Source of the DNA: Sphingomonas sp. | Lineage (GTDB): Bacteria > Pseudomonadota > Alphaproteobacteria > Sphingomonadales > Sphingomonadaceae | NCBI RefSeq assembly: GCF_030145815.1 | Contig: NZ_JAIXHL010000006.1 | Coordinates: 62,001 to 126,000 of the forward strand | Direction: 5' to 3' | DNA: 64,000 nt | In this document: positions 61,461 to 64,000 of the stretch, one piece after another | Layout of the letters: the number at the start of each line of letters is the position of its first letter | How positions within the stretch are numbered: position 1 is the first letter of the stretch | Position numbers and translations under genes: made by a program | Notes under the pieces: model-generated | What the model saw: the letters and a program-made list of their open reading frames with translations, nothing else | What the model was told of the DNA's origin: nothing | Databases searched by the model: none

Positions 61461-62225
61461 ATGTTTGAAGGTTTCGATGTCCAGGCCCTGCTTCCGTTCA
61501 TCGCGGTCGGCTTTGCCGCACAGATCGTCGATGGCGCGCTCGGCATGGCGTTCGGAGTGATTTCGAGCACCTTGTTGGTCAGCGTTCTCGGCGTGCCCCC
61601 TGCCACGGCGTCCGCCGGGGTCCATCTTGCCGAATGCTTCACCACCGGCGTTTCGGGAATCAGCCACGCAATCCACAAAAATGTGAAGTGGAAGCTGTTC
61701 TTCCGACTGCTGATCCCCGGCGTGATCGGCGGCGTTACCGGCGCCTATCTGCTCAGCACGCTCGATGCCTCGGTCACGCGGCCTTATGTCATGAGCTATC
61801 TTGCGCTGATCGGCATTTATTTGCTGTGGCGCGGCATCAGCTTTCCGACCCGCCACCATCGCGAGCCCAAGATCGTCGAGCCGCTCGGGCTTGCCGGCGG
61901 TTTCCTCGATGCGGCAGGCGGCGGCGGTTGGGGCCCGGTCGTTACCAGCAACCTGCTGATTCAGGGAACCCAGCCGCGCTACACGATCGGCACGGTCAAC
62001 AGCGTCGAGTTTTTCCTGACCCTGTCGGTGTCGATCACCTTCATTTTCCACTTGGGATTCTCAGCATTTACCGAGGCCGTCGTGGGCCTGCTGATTGGCG
62101 GCGTGATTGCCGCTCCGTTCGGCGCGATCCTTGCCAAGCGGGTCCCGACCAAGACGCTGCTAATCTTGGTGGGAGTCGTTCTGACCCTGACCAGCAGCTA
62201 CAGCGTCTATCGCGCGATCACCTGA
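61461..62225 (+). CDS. TauE/SafE family sulfite exporter-like membrane protein
   Basis: IAVGFAAQIVDGALGMAFGVISSTLLVSVLGVPPATASAGVHLAECFTTGVSGISH. Confidence 0.9.
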   Translation: MFEGFDVQALLPFIAVGFAAQIVDGALGMAFGVISSTLLVSVLGVPPATASAGVHLAECFTTGVSGISHAIHKNVKWKLFFRLLIPGVIGGVTGAYLLSTLDASVTRPYVMSYLALIGIYLLWRGISFPTRHHREPKIVEPLGLAGGFLDAAGGGGWGPVVTSNLLIQGTQPRYTIGTVNSVEFFLTLSVSITFIFHLGFSAFTEAVVGLLIGGVIAAPFGAILAKRVPTKTLLILVGVVLTLTSSYSVYRAIT

Positions 62226-62245
62226 AAAACCGATTAACTGCGCCC

Positions 62246-62270
62246 GGCTGATTGATTTGATCGATCAGCC
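62246..62270. promoter_or_regulatory. Inverted repeat between TauE-like gene and ahpC
   Basis: ggctgat-tgatttgatcg-atcagcc. Confidence 0.45.
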
Positions 62271-62360
62271 ATAGCGACTCTTCCAATTTGGATGTGCTGC
62301 GCCGCACCCTATATGCGGCATTGCACAAGCTGCACTGCACCATCCAAAGGAGAACAGAAA

Positions 62361-62924
62361 ATGGCGCTCATCGGAAGCGAGCTCAAGCCGTTCACGGCAA
62401 CCGCATTCAAGGAAGGCAAGTTCGTCGAGGTCACCGACGCCGACGTGCGCGGCAAGTGGGCTGTGTTCTTCTTCTACCCGGCCGACTTCACCTTCGTCTG
62501 CCCGACCGAGCTGGAGGATCTGGCCGACATCTACCCGACCCTGCAGAAGATGGGCGTCGAGGTCTATTCGGTGTCGACCGACACGCATTTCAGCCACAAG
62601 GCATGGCACGACACCTCGCCCGCGATCGGCAAGATCAACTATTACATGCTGGGCGACCAGAACCACACGCTGTCGAAGAATTTCGACGTGCTGCGTGAGG
62701 GTCAGGGCCTCGCCGACCGCGGTACCTTCGTGATCGATCCCGAAGGCGTGATCCAGCTGGTCGAGATCACCAGCGAAGGCGTCGGCCGCAACGCGGCCGA
62801 ACTGCTCCGCAAGATCAAGGCGGCACAGTATATTGCGGCGCATCCCGGCGAAGTGTGCCCGGCCAAGTGGGAAGAGGGCGAAACCACCCTCGCCCCGTCG
62901 CTCGACCTCGTCGGCAAGATCTAA
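62361..62924 (+). CDS. ahpC: Alkyl hydroperoxide reductase subunit C (peroxiredoxin)
   Basis: [24 protein letters not shown]...[20 protein letters not shown]...VCPAKWEEG. Confidence 0.96.
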   Translation: MALIGSELKPFTATAFKEGKFVEVTDADVRGKWAVFFFYPADFTFVCPTELEDLADIYPTLQKMGVEVYSVSTDTHFSHKAWHDTSPAIGKINYYMLGDQNHTLSKNFDVLREGQGLADRGTFVIDPEGVIQLVEITSEGVGRNAAELLRKIKAAQYIAAHPGEVCPAKWEEGETTLAPSLDLVGKI

Positions 62925-62937
62925 GCCGGACGCTTAA

Positions 62938-62972
62938 TCGCACCCGCCCCTCCCCCAGTTTGGCGGGTGCGA
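62938..62972. terminator. Strong hairpin between ahpC and ahpF (attenuator/processing hairpin)
   Basis: tcgcacccgcc-N13-ggcgggtgcga: 11-bp perfect stem, no U-tract. Confidence 0.55.
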
Positions 62973-63039
62973 ACGCGGCCCAGGGCTCTCCTCACCGATG
63001 CCCCGGGCCGTTTTGATTTCAGTTCAAGGAGTTTCCCCG

Positions 63040-64000
63040 ATGCTCGACGCGCACCTCAAGCAACAGCTCGAAGGCTATCTCGTCCATATCCGTGAGGCGA
63101 TCGAACTCGTCGCGAGCCTTGGCGACGATGCGAAGTCGCGGGAGCTCGAAGGCCTCCTCACCGAAATCGCGAGCCTGTCGGGTAAGATCGCGCTGATCCG
63201 CAAGGATGACGACAAGCGTACGCCCAGCTTCATGATCCGCCGCGCCGGCACCGATATCGGCGTGCGCTTCGCCGGCATCCCGATGGGGCATGAATTCACC
63301 AGCCTCGTGCTCGCCTTGCTCCAGGTCGGCGGCCACCCGTCCAAGGCGGCGCAGGACGTGATCGAAGCGGTCAAGGGCCTCGACGGCGATCTCCACTTCG
63401 AAACCTATTTCTCGCTCAGCTGCCAGAACTGCCCCGACGTGGTGCAGGCGCTCAACCTGATGGCGGTGCTGAACCCGAAGATTAGCCACGTCGCGATCGA
63501 CGGCGCGTTGTTCAAGGATGAGGTCGATGCACGCCAGGTGCTCGCCGTTCCCACCGTATATCTGAACGGTGAGCTGTTTGGCTCGGGTCGGATGGAGCTG
63601 GAGCAGATCGTCGCCAAGCTCGACAGCGGTGCCGAGGCCAAGGCAGCCGAGAAGCTTGCCGCCAAGGAGCCGTTCGACGTGCTCATCGTCGGTGGCGGCC
63701 CCGCGGGCGCGGCCTCGGCGATCTATACCGCGCGCAAGGGCCTGCGCGTCGGTATCGCGGCCGAGCGCTTCGGTGGCCAGGTGCTCGACACCATGGGCAT
63801 CGAGAATTTCATCTCGGTCCCTTACACTGAAGGCCCCAAGCTTGCCGCCCAGCTCGAAGGTCACGTCAAGGAAAACGGCGTCGACATCATGAACCTGCAA
63901 CGCGCGGAAAAACTCATCCCGGCTGCGCGTGAAGGCGGATTGCATGAGGTCGTGCTGGCCAACGGAGCGAGCCTCAAGGCTAAGACGATCATCCTCTCGA
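63040..64000 (+). CDS. ahpF: Alkyl hydroperoxide reductase subunit F (3' end beyond window)
   Basis: [44 protein letters not shown]...[15 protein letters not shown]...[45 protein letters not shown]. Confidence 0.96.
   Translation, partial: MLDAHLKQQLEGYLVHIREAIELVASLGDDAKSRELEGLLTEIASLSGKIALIRKDDDKRTPSFMIRRAGTDIGVRFAGIPMGHEFTSLVLALLQVGGHPSKAAQDVIEAVKGLDGDLHFETYFSLSCQNCPDVVQALNLMAVLNPKISHVAIDGALFKDEVDARQVLAVPTVYLNGELFGSGRMELEQIVAKLDSGAEAKAAEKLAAKEPFDVLIVGGGPAGAASAIYTARKGLRVGIAAERFGGQVLDTMGIENFISVPYTEGPKLAAQLEGHVKENGVDIMNLQRAEKLIPAAREGGLHEVVLANGASLKAKTIILS

Overview
High-GC alphaproteobacterial chromosome segment, most like a sphingomonad by gene content and order; assigned from sequence only, no database search. 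Most of the window is core genome: tig-clpP-clpX, lon-hupB, mltB-SPOR-dacC-tmk-holB-metG-tatD-MBL, mazG, cyclophilin-hflX-hfq, dusB-ntrB-ntrC-ntrY-ntrX, ispDF, cinA, coq10-like/lipA, cysE, ahpC-ahpF, and four tRNAs (Leu, Val, His, Ser). Points of highest interest: (1) a locus at 13.1-19.5 kb with a Pho-box-like direct repeat, a large lipoprotein, a TonB-dependent receptor, a prolyl-4-hydroxylase-type dioxygenase, and a GspE/PilB-family protein that has lost its Walker A and Walker B motifs but kept the fold landmarks and the CxxC zinc motif; (2) an hfq gene encoding two Sm/Hfq domains in one polypeptide; (3) a hairpin with an ACGG loop just upstream of a gdx/sugE-type SMR exporter, resembling half of a guanidine-II (mini-ykkC) riboswitch; (4) a translationally coupled SbtA-like / PII-like / carbonic anhydrase operon; (5) three tandem phage-tail-collar proteins next to a decayed MetE/UROD-like fragment; (6) tandem 11-bp direct repeats upstream of ispDF; (7) a probably frameshifted GAF histidine kinase; (8) trigger factor with a His/Asp cluster and an H1-like PAKK tail.
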